In this document: positions 15,405 through 22,683 of the stretch, one piece after another
How the letters are laid out: each line of letters opens with the position of its first letter
Position numbering within the stretch: the stretch's first letter is position 1
Source of the DNA: Chryseosolibacter indicum
Lineage (GTDB): Bacteria; Bacteroidota; Bacteroidia; Cytophagales; Cyclobacteriaceae
DNA: 32,771 nucleotides
Direction of reading: 5' to 3'
Assembly: GCF_018598585.1 (NCBI RefSeq)
Contig: NZ_JAHESD010000063.1
Span: forward strand, 1-32,771
Notes under the pieces: model-generated
The model's database searches: none
Seen by the model: only the letters and a program-made list of their open reading frames with translations
What the model was told of the DNA's origin: nothing
Made by a program: the position numbers and the translations under genes

Positions 15405-16525
15405 ACGTACTGATTAAGCATTACTGGCATTACCAGCATGAGGATATCTTCAGCACTATCTTTTTCTGCTGGTAATATCACACCTGCTTTATTTGGTGCC
15501 GACATTGTAAGCCTGATTTGATCAGAATCGAGATTGGTTAGCATCTCGATAAGGAACTTTGCATTGAAGCCTATTTCAATATCTTCACCATCATGCTCAC
15601 AGCTTAATCTTTCGTTAGCTTCATTAGAAAAGTCTAAGTCTTCCGCAGAAATTTGAAGCTCACTTCCAGTGATTTTTAACCTTACCTGGTGTGTTGTTTT
15701 ATTAGCATAAATAGAGATACGTTTCAGAGCACCCAAAAGATCGGTGCGGCTGATTGTCATTTTGATATTATTACCAGAAGGGATAACGTTCTCATAATCA
15801 GGAAAGCGCTCATCAATAAGACGGCATATCATGCGAATGTTGCCGAATTTAAAAAAGGCGTTAGACATGTTGAAATTCAGACTAACCTCCGTGTTTTCAG
15901 TAGGAAGTGTAGCTTTTAACAAGTTTAATGCCTTACGCGGGATGATAATAGAGTTTCCATTATCTGACTTTACATCCGTTCTTCTGTAACGCACAAGACG
16001 GTGACCATCTGTAGCTACAAAAGTGGTGTTCTTATCACCAAGATTAACGTACACACCTGTCATTGCAGGGCGTAATTCATCGTTGCTGGTTGCAAAAATT
16101 GTATTGTTAACCGCACGTGCGAGTACTTCAGAAGCTATCTCAGCTGTAAAATCGTTAGAAACAGTTGGCACTTTAGGAAAATCGGTGGCGTTCTCGCCCG
16201 AAAGCTTATAACGGCCATTGTCAGAAATGATTTCTACGCTGTAAGTAGACTCATCTATAGAAAATGTAACAGGTTGTTCAGGAAGATTTTTAAGCGTATC
16301 CAAAAGAATTCGAGCAGGTACAGCAATGCTTCCTTTTTCTTTAGACTCCACCTGAAGCTCTGTTATCATGGAAGTCTGTAAATCAGAGGCTGTTACAGTT
16401 AAACTACCTTTTTCAAGTTCAAAGAGAAAATTTTCAAGGATTGGTACAACCGGGTTTGTTGTAATTACACCATTGATGTTCGAAAGTTGCTTAAGTAAAT
16501 AAGCAGAGTTAACAATAAACTTCAT
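15401..16525 (-). CDS. dnaN: DNA polymerase III beta sliding clamp
   Basis: A 374-residue beta clamp, the homodimeric ring that tethers replicative polymerase and other repair and replication proteins to DNA. The full length, the N-terminus (MKFIVNSAYLLKQLSNINGV) and the three repeated clamp domains of about 120 residues each match the family. Recognisable segments are ATDGHRLVRYRR (domain 2), RFPDYENVIP and the C-terminal LMLVMPVML. The gene is not next to dnaA or recF here; it follows the DUF4340-gldG-gldF run on the same strand but is separated by an intrinsic terminator, so it probably has its own promoter. TAACTTTA (16558-16565, minus strand) is a near match to the -7 consensus. No truncation is seen. 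Confidence 0.97.
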   Translation of the reverse strand: MKFIVNSAYLLKQLSNINGVITTNPVVPILENFLFELEKGSLTVTASDLQTSMITELQVESKEKGSIAVPARILLDTLKNLPEQPVTFSIDESTYSVEIISDNGRYKLSGENATDFPKVPTVSNDFTAEIASEVLARAVNNTIFATSNDELRPAMTGVYVNLGDKNTTFVATDGHRLVRYRRTDVKSDNGNSIIIPRKALNLLKATLPTENTEVSLNFNMSNAFFKFGNIRMICRLIDERFPDYENVIPSGNNIKMTISRTDLLGALKRISIYANKTTHQVRLKITGSELQISAEDLDFSNEANERLSCEHDGEDIEIGFNAKFLIEMLTNLDSDQIRLTMSAPNKAGVILPAEKDSAEDILMLVMPVMLNQYV

Positions 16526-16601
16526 TCCTGAAAAAGTGTTTTGTTTTTAACGGGTGGTAAAGTTAAAAAGAAAACCGGATTTTAAAACCGGGATAAGCGA
16601 T

Positions 16602-16623
16602 CAAAAAGCAGAGTTTTTCTGCT
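16602..16623 (-). terminator. Intrinsic terminator after the gld-type operon
   Basis: On the minus strand AGCAGA-AAAAC-TCTGCT (16607-16623) forms a six-base stem with a five-base loop, directly followed by TTTTTGA. The stem overlaps the stop codon of the DUF4340 gene. A second, weaker CCGG-based dyad (about 16575-16592) with a T-rich tail follows. Together they separate the gld-type operon from dnaN. Confidence 0.65.
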
Positions 16624-17551
16624 ATTTCTTCCGAAAAAATGATTTTGGTTTAAGTATGGCTGAAATCTTTTTCTTATTGAAAAGACCCGGATTTTCATTT
16701 ATTAAGCCCATAATCTGCCCCTTCCTCTCGGGAGAATACAGTTTAAGAAGGTATTTGCGCGTGGCAATATCTTCAATGGTTAGCGTCATTACAGGTTTTA
16801 ACCCTGCAAGGCTATCAGCAATGGTATTGTTACTTCGGTATTCGTCTACCGTAAGCAAAGAAACATTGTCTAAAAACGTATTAAGCTTTGCGGTATCAAC
16901 CTTTGTTTCTCCTTTGATCGTAAAGAAGTTCCGTTCGAACTCTACCTTAAAGTTATCAGCAGGGTTTGCAGGAAAGTCGGCCTCTAAACTTTTGAAGTTC
17001 TGCCAGTTAAAGTTAAAGACATACTTATCGCGATAGCCATCGCTGTTTAACTCAAATATTCCTGACACATAAACACGATAACCTGGTATATTAACAAGGT
17101 AAGCTTCGTTACCGACTTCCGTTGTAAAAAATGCCTGTGTTTTTACATTATTACCTCCCGCATAAAAGCTCTTCCTTTGCGTTTCGCCCTCATATAATAA
17201 AACGTGTACACCCTCCCCCCTTATTTTTCGAGATATTGAGTCTGCTTGCTTTGCGCTCACAGGTCTTTTAACGTTGACCTGTTGAAGCGTAGCAAAAAGA
17301 ACTTTGATCATATTTCCATCAGCAGGATACTGTTTATTCACTATCCAACGTGAATTGACATAGCTCAACTCTACCCTACCGTTTTTTGAGTCCAGTACAA
17401 CGCGATCAATCTGTTCAGTATCACTAACTTTAAAGATATTGTTATCTACAAAAGAAGTGGCTTCCTGTTGAGTTAAGTAAAACACTGATGCAGTAATAAC
17501 AGCAAGTACAACAAGGGAAATGAATAAGCGCTTATTTCTCTGTTCCTGCAT
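16622..17551 (-). CDS. DUF4340 domain protein of the gldFG operon
   Basis: A 309-residue protein with an N-terminal membrane anchor (about residues 9-26, LFISLVVLAVITASVFYLTQ) and a periplasmic DUF4340-type region. The repeat-like segments VDRVVLDSKNGRVELSY-style and KVEFERNFFTIKGETKVDTA fit the family, which occurs beside GldG-like proteins in Bacteroidota and in similar ABC-type loci elsewhere. It starts one base after the gldG stop, so it is co-transcribed with gldF and gldG. It probably works with GldG as an auxiliary periplasmic component of the ABC complex. Its molecular function is unknown. Confidence 0.8.
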   Translation of the reverse strand: MQEQRNKRLFISLVVLAVITASVFYLTQQEATSFVDNNIFKVSDTEQIDRVVLDSKNGRVELSYVNSRWIVNKQYPADGNMIKVLFATLQQVNVKRPVSAKQADSISRKIRGEGVHVLLYEGETQRKSFYAGGNNVKTQAFFTTEVGNEAYLVNIPGYRVYVSGIFELNSDGYRDKYVFNFNWQNFKSLEADFPANPADNFKVEFERNFFTIKGETKVDTAKLNTFLDNVSLLTVDEYRSNNTIADSLAGLKPVMTLTIEDIATRKYLLKLYSPERKGQIMGLINENPGLFNKKKISAILKPKSFFRKK

Positions 17552-17552
17552 A

Positions 17553-19235
17553 TTAAAATTGGGAATACTTTTTCTTTCTTAACAGTGATCTGATTATACC
17601 ATACGCTATCAATAACACTACCGGCACAACGAGGTTAATGGTCTGCCACTTTAATTTCTCATTTGCAATTTTCTCTTTATCTAAAGGACGAATTTTAACC
17701 TCTTTATTGCGTGTTCGGATGAGACCATTTTCGTCTGTCATGAAAGCGAACATGTTCATTACCAGATCTTGGTTTGCAAAAGTAATGTTTATAAAAGGAT
17801 CGAAACCCAAAGGTTGGGGTTGCTGTGTTCGAGGATTGATTTCATTTCTTACCAGATCTCCATCAGCAATTACAATTATTTTAGTAGGAACGCTCTCCGC
17901 CTCAAAGCTAGTTTTATCAACACCATTCGGGAGAAACCTGTTCTTATATAAAGATGTAAACTTACCTTCGAGCAAATAGCCTAGCGGGATGTAACTCGTC
18001 TCAAACTTTGACGGGTCTACGTTCTGCCGGAGGTCATTAATATTTACACTTACTGGTGCCGTAATTGTTCTTGCGTTCTGGGACGTAAACAATAGCGGTG
18101 TCTTCTTTACTCCTAATGCTTTAACGGTATCGATACTGCTGGCGAATTTACTGACTACAGCGTCGAGGTTACGGGTAATGGGATGATCAGCATAATGATT
18201 AACCAAAGGGAAGAACGGCCAATCGAGTAACTGCATACGCGGCTTACCACCAGTTTGACCTGTTACTACTGGATATTTACCGGAACTTCTGTCTTGGATA
18301 AGATCCATATTAATACGTACGCCGTACTTGAATAGCTGATCATCAAGCTCTTGCTGATAAGGAAAAGCCAGATAGCCAGGGCGGGAAACGCTATCCATAC
18401 TGGCCTCTAGCTTGTCGATCATAAAAATTACCCTTCCTCCTTTCATAATGTACTGATCGAGGGCATATTTATCCTGTTCAGAAAAAGGTTTTGTTGGCTT
18501 TGCCACAACCAGTACATCATACTGCGCTAGGTTGCTTTCACCAAGTACAACATCAAACACATCATACACTTCAACAAGGGCCGTGGTAAACCCGGCAAGA
18601 TCTAAGCTGTCAAGTTCGCCATGGCCTTTTACGATGCCGATCTTTTTCCTGTCGATATTTGTCAGCTTATAAATAACATTGGCTAACTCAAATTCAATTC
18701 CTTCAATAGACTGATTAATTTCTTCTTCTGGTGTTCTTGCCTTATTGCCTTTTAGCAATGTAACCCCTGTCTCTGCTCCCGCATATGAAATTACTGCACC
18801 AGGAAAGATGAGCCGTTCTATACGTTGCCCGTTGTCATTATCAATAACGTTTGTAGGCTGAACACCCTTTGATGCAAGATCTGAGATAAATTCAGTGCGT
18901 GCCTTCTGACTTATGGCCGTTGAAGGATCAATAAAGGTATATTGAACTTTGTTGCCTGAATTGATCCTGAATTCTTCAAGTGTTTCTCTTATGGCTTTCT
19001 GAAACCTTCTGAACGGTGCATTTAATTCCCCTGCCAGGTACACTTCTACATAGACTTTGTCGTCAAGATTTTTGAGCAGCTCTTTTGTTGGTTCTTTAAT
19101 TGAGTATCTCTTCTCTTCAGTAAGATCTATTCTGAAGGAATAGATTGATGCAACAAGGTTTATGAGAATGATCAATACAAGGCCGTTAGCAAGTAAGAGA
19201 AAGTCGCCCAGCTTTTTACTCTTCCAATTTACCAT
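17553..19235 (-). CDS. gldG: Gliding-motility ABC transporter-associated protein GldG
   Basis: A 560-residue protein with an N-terminal transmembrane helix (about residues 12-32, LLLANGLVLIILINLVASIY), a large periplasmic ABC-transporter auxiliary domain (about 45-500) and a C-terminal transmembrane helix (about 530-550, INLVVPVVLLIAYGIIRSLL). Opening features such as FRIDLTEEKRYSIKEPTKEL, VEVYLAGELNAPFRRFQKAI and FLPNGVD are characteristic of GldG. In Flavobacterium johnsoniae GldA, GldF and GldG form an ABC transporter required for gliding; the transported substrate is unknown. The start overlaps the gldF stop by seven bases. The ATPase GldA is not in this window and must be elsewhere. The annotation rests on sequence resemblance and the gldF pairing. 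Confidence 0.92.
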   Translation of the reverse strand: MVNWKSKKLGDFLLLANGLVLIILINLVASIYSFRIDLTEEKRYSIKEPTKELLKNLDDKVYVEVYLAGELNAPFRRFQKAIRETLEEFRINSGNKVQYTFIDPSTAISQKARTEFISDLASKGVQPTNVIDNDNGQRIERLIFPGAVISYAGAETGVTLLKGNKARTPEEEINQSIEGIEFELANVIYKLTNIDRKKIGIVKGHGELDSLDLAGFTTALVEVYDVFDVVLGESNLAQYDVLVVAKPTKPFSEQDKYALDQYIMKGGRVIFMIDKLEASMDSVSRPGYLAFPYQQELDDQLFKYGVRINMDLIQDRSSGKYPVVTGQTGGKPRMQLLDWPFFPLVNHYADHPITRNLDAVVSKFASSIDTVKALGVKKTPLLFTSQNARTITAPVSVNINDLRQNVDPSKFETSYIPLGYLLEGKFTSLYKNRFLPNGVDKTSFEAESVPTKIIVIADGDLVRNEINPRTQQPQPLGFDPFINITFANQDLVMNMFAFMTDENGLIRTRNKEVKIRPLDKEKIANEKLKWQTINLVVPVVLLIAYGIIRSLLRKKKYSQF

Positions 19236-19957
19236 GATCTCGCCCCCACTATTATTCTTGTGATTAATAACATTAAAGCGATGATACTTAGAAAATAAAC
19301 AATATCCCGGCTATCGATCAAACCTTTGCTTAATGAATCATAATGATAAAGCATGCCGAGTTGTTTGATGAACAATGCATTAGAAGACCACAGGTTTAAC
19401 GTTGATAGAGACTCGAAGCCTGTGAACATAAGAAAGCAAAGAAACGCGGCAACAATAAAAGATACTATTTGATTGGGAGTTAAGGAAGAGGCAAGTATGC
19501 CTATAGCGCAAAACACCCCGCCGAGTAATGCAAGACCTATATAAGAACCTACAATTCCAGGTGTATCTATATTGCCAACAGGATTACCGAGATTATAAAT
19601 AGAGAAGTAATAAATAATTGTAGGGATAAGGGCAATGATTACAAGGAGAAAGCAAGCGAAGTATTTGCCGATAATAATATTCCAGTCAGTCAGTGGCTTT
19701 GTAATGAGCAACTCCATGGTACCAGCCTTCTTTTCTTCGGCGAAGCTTCTCATGGTTATAGCCGGAATAAGAAAGATCAATACATAAGGCCCAAGTGAAA
19801 ACAGCGTATCCATGTCGGCATAGCCATAATCCAGTACAGATGTTTCAGGGAATACCCACATCAACAGGCCAATACCTGTAAGGAATACGCCCACTACCAT
19901 GTAGGCAATGAGGGAGTTGAGAAAGCTATTAAATTCTTTAGTGAGGACGTGAAACAT
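19229..19957 (-). CDS. gldF: Gliding-motility ABC-2 type permease GldF
   Basis: A 242-residue permease with six hydrophobic helices. The N-terminus MFHVLTKEFNSFLNSLIAYM and the cytoplasmic loop SFAEEKKAGTMELLITKPLT are hallmarks of GldF and related ABC-2 permeases. The open frame continues 30 codons upstream to 20047, but that part is unlike any permease and ATG 19957 has a purine-rich AAAGGAAAC just before it, so I place the start there. GldF pairs with GldG (seven-base overlap) and needs the ATPase GldA from another locus. Whether this strain glides cannot be told from these genes alone. Confidence 0.9.
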   Translation of the reverse strand: MFHVLTKEFNSFLNSLIAYMVVGVFLTGIGLLMWVFPETSVLDYGYADMDTLFSLGPYVLIFLIPAITMRSFAEEKKAGTMELLITKPLTDWNIIIGKYFACFLLVIIALIPTIIYYFSIYNLGNPVGNIDTPGIVGSYIGLALLGGVFCAIGILASSLTPNQIVSFIVAAFLCFLMFTGFESLSTLNLWSSNALFIKQLGMLYHYDSLSKGLIDSRDIVYFLSIIALMLLITRIIVGARSW

Positions 19958-20110
19958 GTTTCCTTTAACGCAGCAAAATAAGGAAATATGTGGTATTACA
20001 GCAATTTTTTTGACGCATTCGTCAAGAGTCATAAAGTCAACAGCCAATGGTGTGCCACTGACTATTGAACCAATGACTATTGCCTTAAATTCTTTTTAAA
20101 TGTCTGTTTC

Positions 20111-20539
20111 TTATGAATTGATATAATTTTCCAGATGGGTGATGGTTTCCTGCTGGTTAGATATTACAGCCTTAATCACATCATTAATGGAAATAATTCC
20201 TATCACACGGTCTCTGTCGAATACCGGGAGATAGCGTAAGTTGTTATCTGACATGAGTTCCATGCAACTTTCAATTGAAGTTTCGCGATTGATATGAGGA
20301 AGATCGTTACTCATGATTTCTTCAACTGGTGTTTCAGCAGAGGTCTTACCCTTTAAGATCACTTTTCGGGCGTAATCTCTTTCAGTTAGCAGGCCACAAT
20401 ATACTTGTCCGTCCATTACCATTACCGACCCAATATTTCTGATGGCCATAATTCTTAAAGCGTCAATAACAGTTGTATCAGGACTTACTGAAATGACGTT
20501 GCTTCCTTTAGCATTGAGGATGTCTGCTACTTTTTTCAT
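20111..20539 (-). CDS. Tandem CBS-domain protein
   Basis: A 142-residue cytosolic protein made of two CBS domains (about residues 9-65 and 75-133) and nothing else. Typical segments are VSPDTTVIDALRIMAIRNIG and LLTERDYARKVILKGKTSAE in the first, and CMELMSDNNLRYLPVFD and VIGIISINDVIKAV in the second. Such stand-alone CBS pairs bind adenine nucleotides and regulate partner enzymes or channels; no partner is evident. It lies on the same strand as gldF, with about 150 bp between it and the gldF start, and may be a separate unit. Confidence 0.9.
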   Translation of the reverse strand: MKKVADILNAKGSNVISVSPDTTVIDALRIMAIRNIGSVMVMDGQVYCGLLTERDYARKVILKGKTSAETPVEEIMSNDLPHINRETSIESCMELMSDNNLRYLPVFDRDRVIGIISINDVIKAVISNQQETITHLENYINS

Positions 20540-20962
20540 AGAAGGTTCTGGGTTAATAGTTTAAAGATGTAAGTAGAATGGGATAGGAATTTAGAGAAAC
20601 AAACTCAAAAACAAAACAGGTGTACCTAAAAAGTATAAAGTAACAGCAACTTAAAACCAGAAATTAAAACGTCAATCATCTTCCAAAAGATTAATACATG
20701 GTTAAACACGATTACTCAGTCTATATTCAACAGAACAAAAAATGAAAGGAATTAATGAAAGGAAGTAGGTGTAATCTGTATTGCAGACGTAGAGTAGTAG
20801 ACAAATTTCATACAAATAGTAGAATTATCATTCAAACATTTCATCTGGATCGGCTTAGGCTAATAAGCCATACGATGACCAGGAGAAGTAAGCTTGTCGT
20901 TCTTCAAATTCTTACGTATCTTCCATTGCAAGACTATGATCCATCGCATAACATCTGACGCT
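20540..20962. other. Non-coding gap between divergent genes
   Basis: About 420 bp of AT-rich DNA between the CBS gene and the membrane protein at 20963. I see no good TAnnTTTG promoter, RNA fold, repeat family or convincing short gene. Short frames here have poor codon use and no start context. The gap must hold at least the promoters of the two flanking divergent genes. Confidence 0.5.
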
Positions 20963-21343
20963 ATGAGAAACATCAGAAAATTTTTAACCTTAAGTGTTGA
21001 ATACTACATAATAGTCATAGTTTTATTAGCAGGTTTTACACCACCCTATTTTATTAACCCTGTTGCTATCGCTCTTATCGCTATACTTGTTTTGCAGCTA
21101 ATTTTTAAAAACAAAATCGGAGGCTTGATTGTCGCAATTTCATTTGCACTAATACATGTTTATCTGTTGTTTGCATTGATATCAGAATTTAATGAGGTTG
21201 CTACTACTGAAGCCAGCGGTATACCCTTAATTCTTGTTGGGCTCTCCATTATTATCGCCAATCTTTTTGCTTCGATTGTAATGATCTACAAGTACGTTGG
21301 AAATGCAGAGCATGAAAAATTTGAGGTAGAACGGGATATTTAG
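20963..21343 (+). CDS. Small four-helix membrane protein, unknown function
   Basis: A 126-residue protein from ATG 20963 (MRNIRKFLTLSVEYYIIVIVL) with hydrophobic segments at about residues 13-31, 33-50, 55-74 and 87-113. I do not recognise a family. The open frame extends back to a TTG at 20894, and another ATG lies at 20936, but those add a polar, non-membrane stretch with unusual codons, so the later start is more likely. It has no clear operon partner, and no promoter match was found. Codon use from 20963 on is like neighbouring genes. Confidence 0.6.
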   Translation: MRNIRKFLTLSVEYYIIVIVLLAGFTPPYFINPVAIALIAILVLQLIFKNKIGGLIVAISFALIHVYLLFALISEFNEVATTEASGIPLILVGLSIIIANLFASIVMIYKYVGNAEHEKFEVERDI

Positions 21344-21484
21344 TACTCTTAAGTCTTCGATCACGACTTTCGGTGATTAGAACAAATGAAATATCAATCA
21401 TAACCTTCTCAATACAGTACTACATTTAAAGACAACTAATATCTTAATATCGCGTTAGCTTGTGTATTGAAGATAAAACAAATC

Positions 21485-21997
21485 ATGTCCTATATTTTAA
21501 AAACCGAACGGCTACTATTAAGAAAGCTAACAACAGGCGATTCAGATTTTATTATACGATTGGTTAATACAGAAGGATGGATCAAATACATTGGTGACAG
21601 AAATATCAAAACACATGAACAAGCCCTGACTTATCTTAATAATGGTCCTATTAAAAGCTATCATGAAAATGGATTTGGACTATGGCTTGTTGAACTTAAA
21701 GACGACCATATACCGATTGGAATATGTGGCATTCTCAAAAGAAAAGAACTTGAACACGCTGATATAGGTTTTGCCTTTCTACCTGAGTTTACAGGAAATG
21801 GCTATGCATTAGAGATTTCGAAAGCTGTGCTGCGCTACACGCGCGAAACATTTAAGTTAGAAACGATCTCGGCTATAACACTTCCTAATAATAAAAATTC
21901 AATACGTCTTTTAGAAAAGCTGGGAATGCAATTTGTAAAAGAATTGAGCTTTCCAAACCAAGAAGACATGCTGTTGCTGTATAGCACCTTAAATTGA
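21485..21997 (+). CDS. GNAT-family N-acetyltransferase, RimJ/RimL-like
   Basis: A 170-residue GNAT acetyltransferase that should transfer an acetyl group from acetyl-CoA to an amine. The N-terminus ILKTERLLLRKLTTGDSDFI and the cofactor-binding region EFTGNGYALEISKAVLRYT (loop TGNGYA) fit the RimJ/RimL-like subgroup (Acetyltransf_3), and NNKNSIRLLEKLGMQFV is the standard C-terminal element. The substrate may be a protein N-terminus or a small molecule. ATG 21485 is preferred over an in-frame TTG at 21467, which adds only six residues. It lies alone between a small membrane protein and a secreted NTF2-like protein. Confidence 0.88.
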   Translation: MSYILKTERLLLRKLTTGDSDFIIRLVNTEGWIKYIGDRNIKTHEQALTYLNNGPIKSYHENGFGLWLVELKDDHIPIGICGILKRKELEHADIGFAFLPEFTGNGYALEISKAVLRYTRETFKLETISAITLPNNKNSIRLLEKLGMQFVKELSFPNQEDMLLLYSTLN

Positions 21998-22181
21998 TCT
22001 GCTTTAAAAAAGTTGAAAGGTGACCGCAGACGCACGTCTACGCCCGAACACGAACAGATGTATTTTCCTATAAAGCCATTAATCCATGTAAGAATGAGCT
22101 TTTCTATTTGGTTCAATTCTTGGGTAGAAGAAATACAAAATGTCTATCCCTCTAATGACTAAGAACTCTAAAGAAATCTTT

Positions 22182-22625
22182 ATGAAACATCTGCTACTTA
22201 TTGTTTGTCTTATCGCTATGTCGTTAAATGCAACGGCTCAATCTTCTGATAAAGATCTTGTGTATGCTGCAATTGAAGATTATGTAGACGCGCTATATCT
22301 GGTACAACCTGAGAGAATACAAAGATCAGTTCATCCCAACCTTTCAAAAAAAGGTTTTTCACGGCCTAAAGATAAAACAGAATATGGTCCTGAAATGACA
22401 ATGACATATCAACAGCTTTATGACCTCGCAGGTAAATGGAATGCAAAAGGAAAGTTACCTAAGGATGCACCTAAGAAAATAGAAATCTTTGATGTACAAG
22501 ACAAGACTGCAGTTGGTAAGCTAACGGCGCAGTGGGGAACAGACTATTTTCACCTTGCCAAATACGATGGAAAATGGATGATCACCAATGTTTTGTGGCA
22601 AAGTCATCCGGTACGAAATCAATAG
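22182..22625 (+). CDS. Secreted NTF2-like (lumazine-binding-like) protein
   Basis: A 147-residue exported protein. From ATG 22182 it begins with a signal peptide (MKHLLLIVCLIAMSLNATAQ) and continues as a single NTF2/SnoaL-type fold (AAIEDYVDALYLVQPERIQR, then KIEIFDVQDKTAVGKLTAQW and DYFHLAKYDGKWMITNVLWQ). This resembles the putative lumazine-binding (Lumazine_bd_2) group, common in Bacteroidota and mostly of unknown function. The frame is open back to an ATG at 22140, but that start would put 14 polar residues ahead of the signal peptide. No operon partners. It converges on the helicase gene with a palindrome between the two. Confidence 0.8.
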   Translation: MKHLLLIVCLIAMSLNATAQSSDKDLVYAAIEDYVDALYLVQPERIQRSVHPNLSKKGFSRPKDKTEYGPEMTMTYQQLYDLAGKWNAKGKLPKDAPKKIEIFDVQDKTAVGKLTAQWGTDYFHLAKYDGKWMITNVLWQSHPVRNQ

Positions 22626-22656
22626 CGATTACTTAAGTCATGCTTGTATACTAAAC

Positions 22657-22683
22657 TTCTAGTAGTATTAACTACTACTAGAA
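22657..22683. terminator. Perfect hairpin between convergent genes
   Basis: TTCTAGTAGTA (22657-22667) and TACTACTAGAA (22673-22683) form an 11-base stem with loop TTAAC. It ends one base before the stop codon of the minus-strand helicase and lies 31 bases after the NTF2-like gene. T-runs are weak on both sides, so termination efficiency is uncertain; it may protect both 3' ends. Confidence 0.55.

Noticed and set aside
19958-20047. Thirty-codon N-terminal extension of GldF
   Set aside because: It is unlike the conserved GldF N-terminus, contains several Cys and no export logic, and ATG 19957 has a purine-rich sequence before it and matches the family start.
20755-20958. Short plus-strand open frame of 67 codons
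   Set aside because: Arg/His-rich translation without domain character, in AT-rich non-coding DNA overlapping the likely upstream region of the next gene.
21835-22116. Minus-strand open frame of 93 codons
   Set aside because: It lies antisense to the end of the GNAT gene, with no recognisable motif; the plus-strand gene explains the coding signal.
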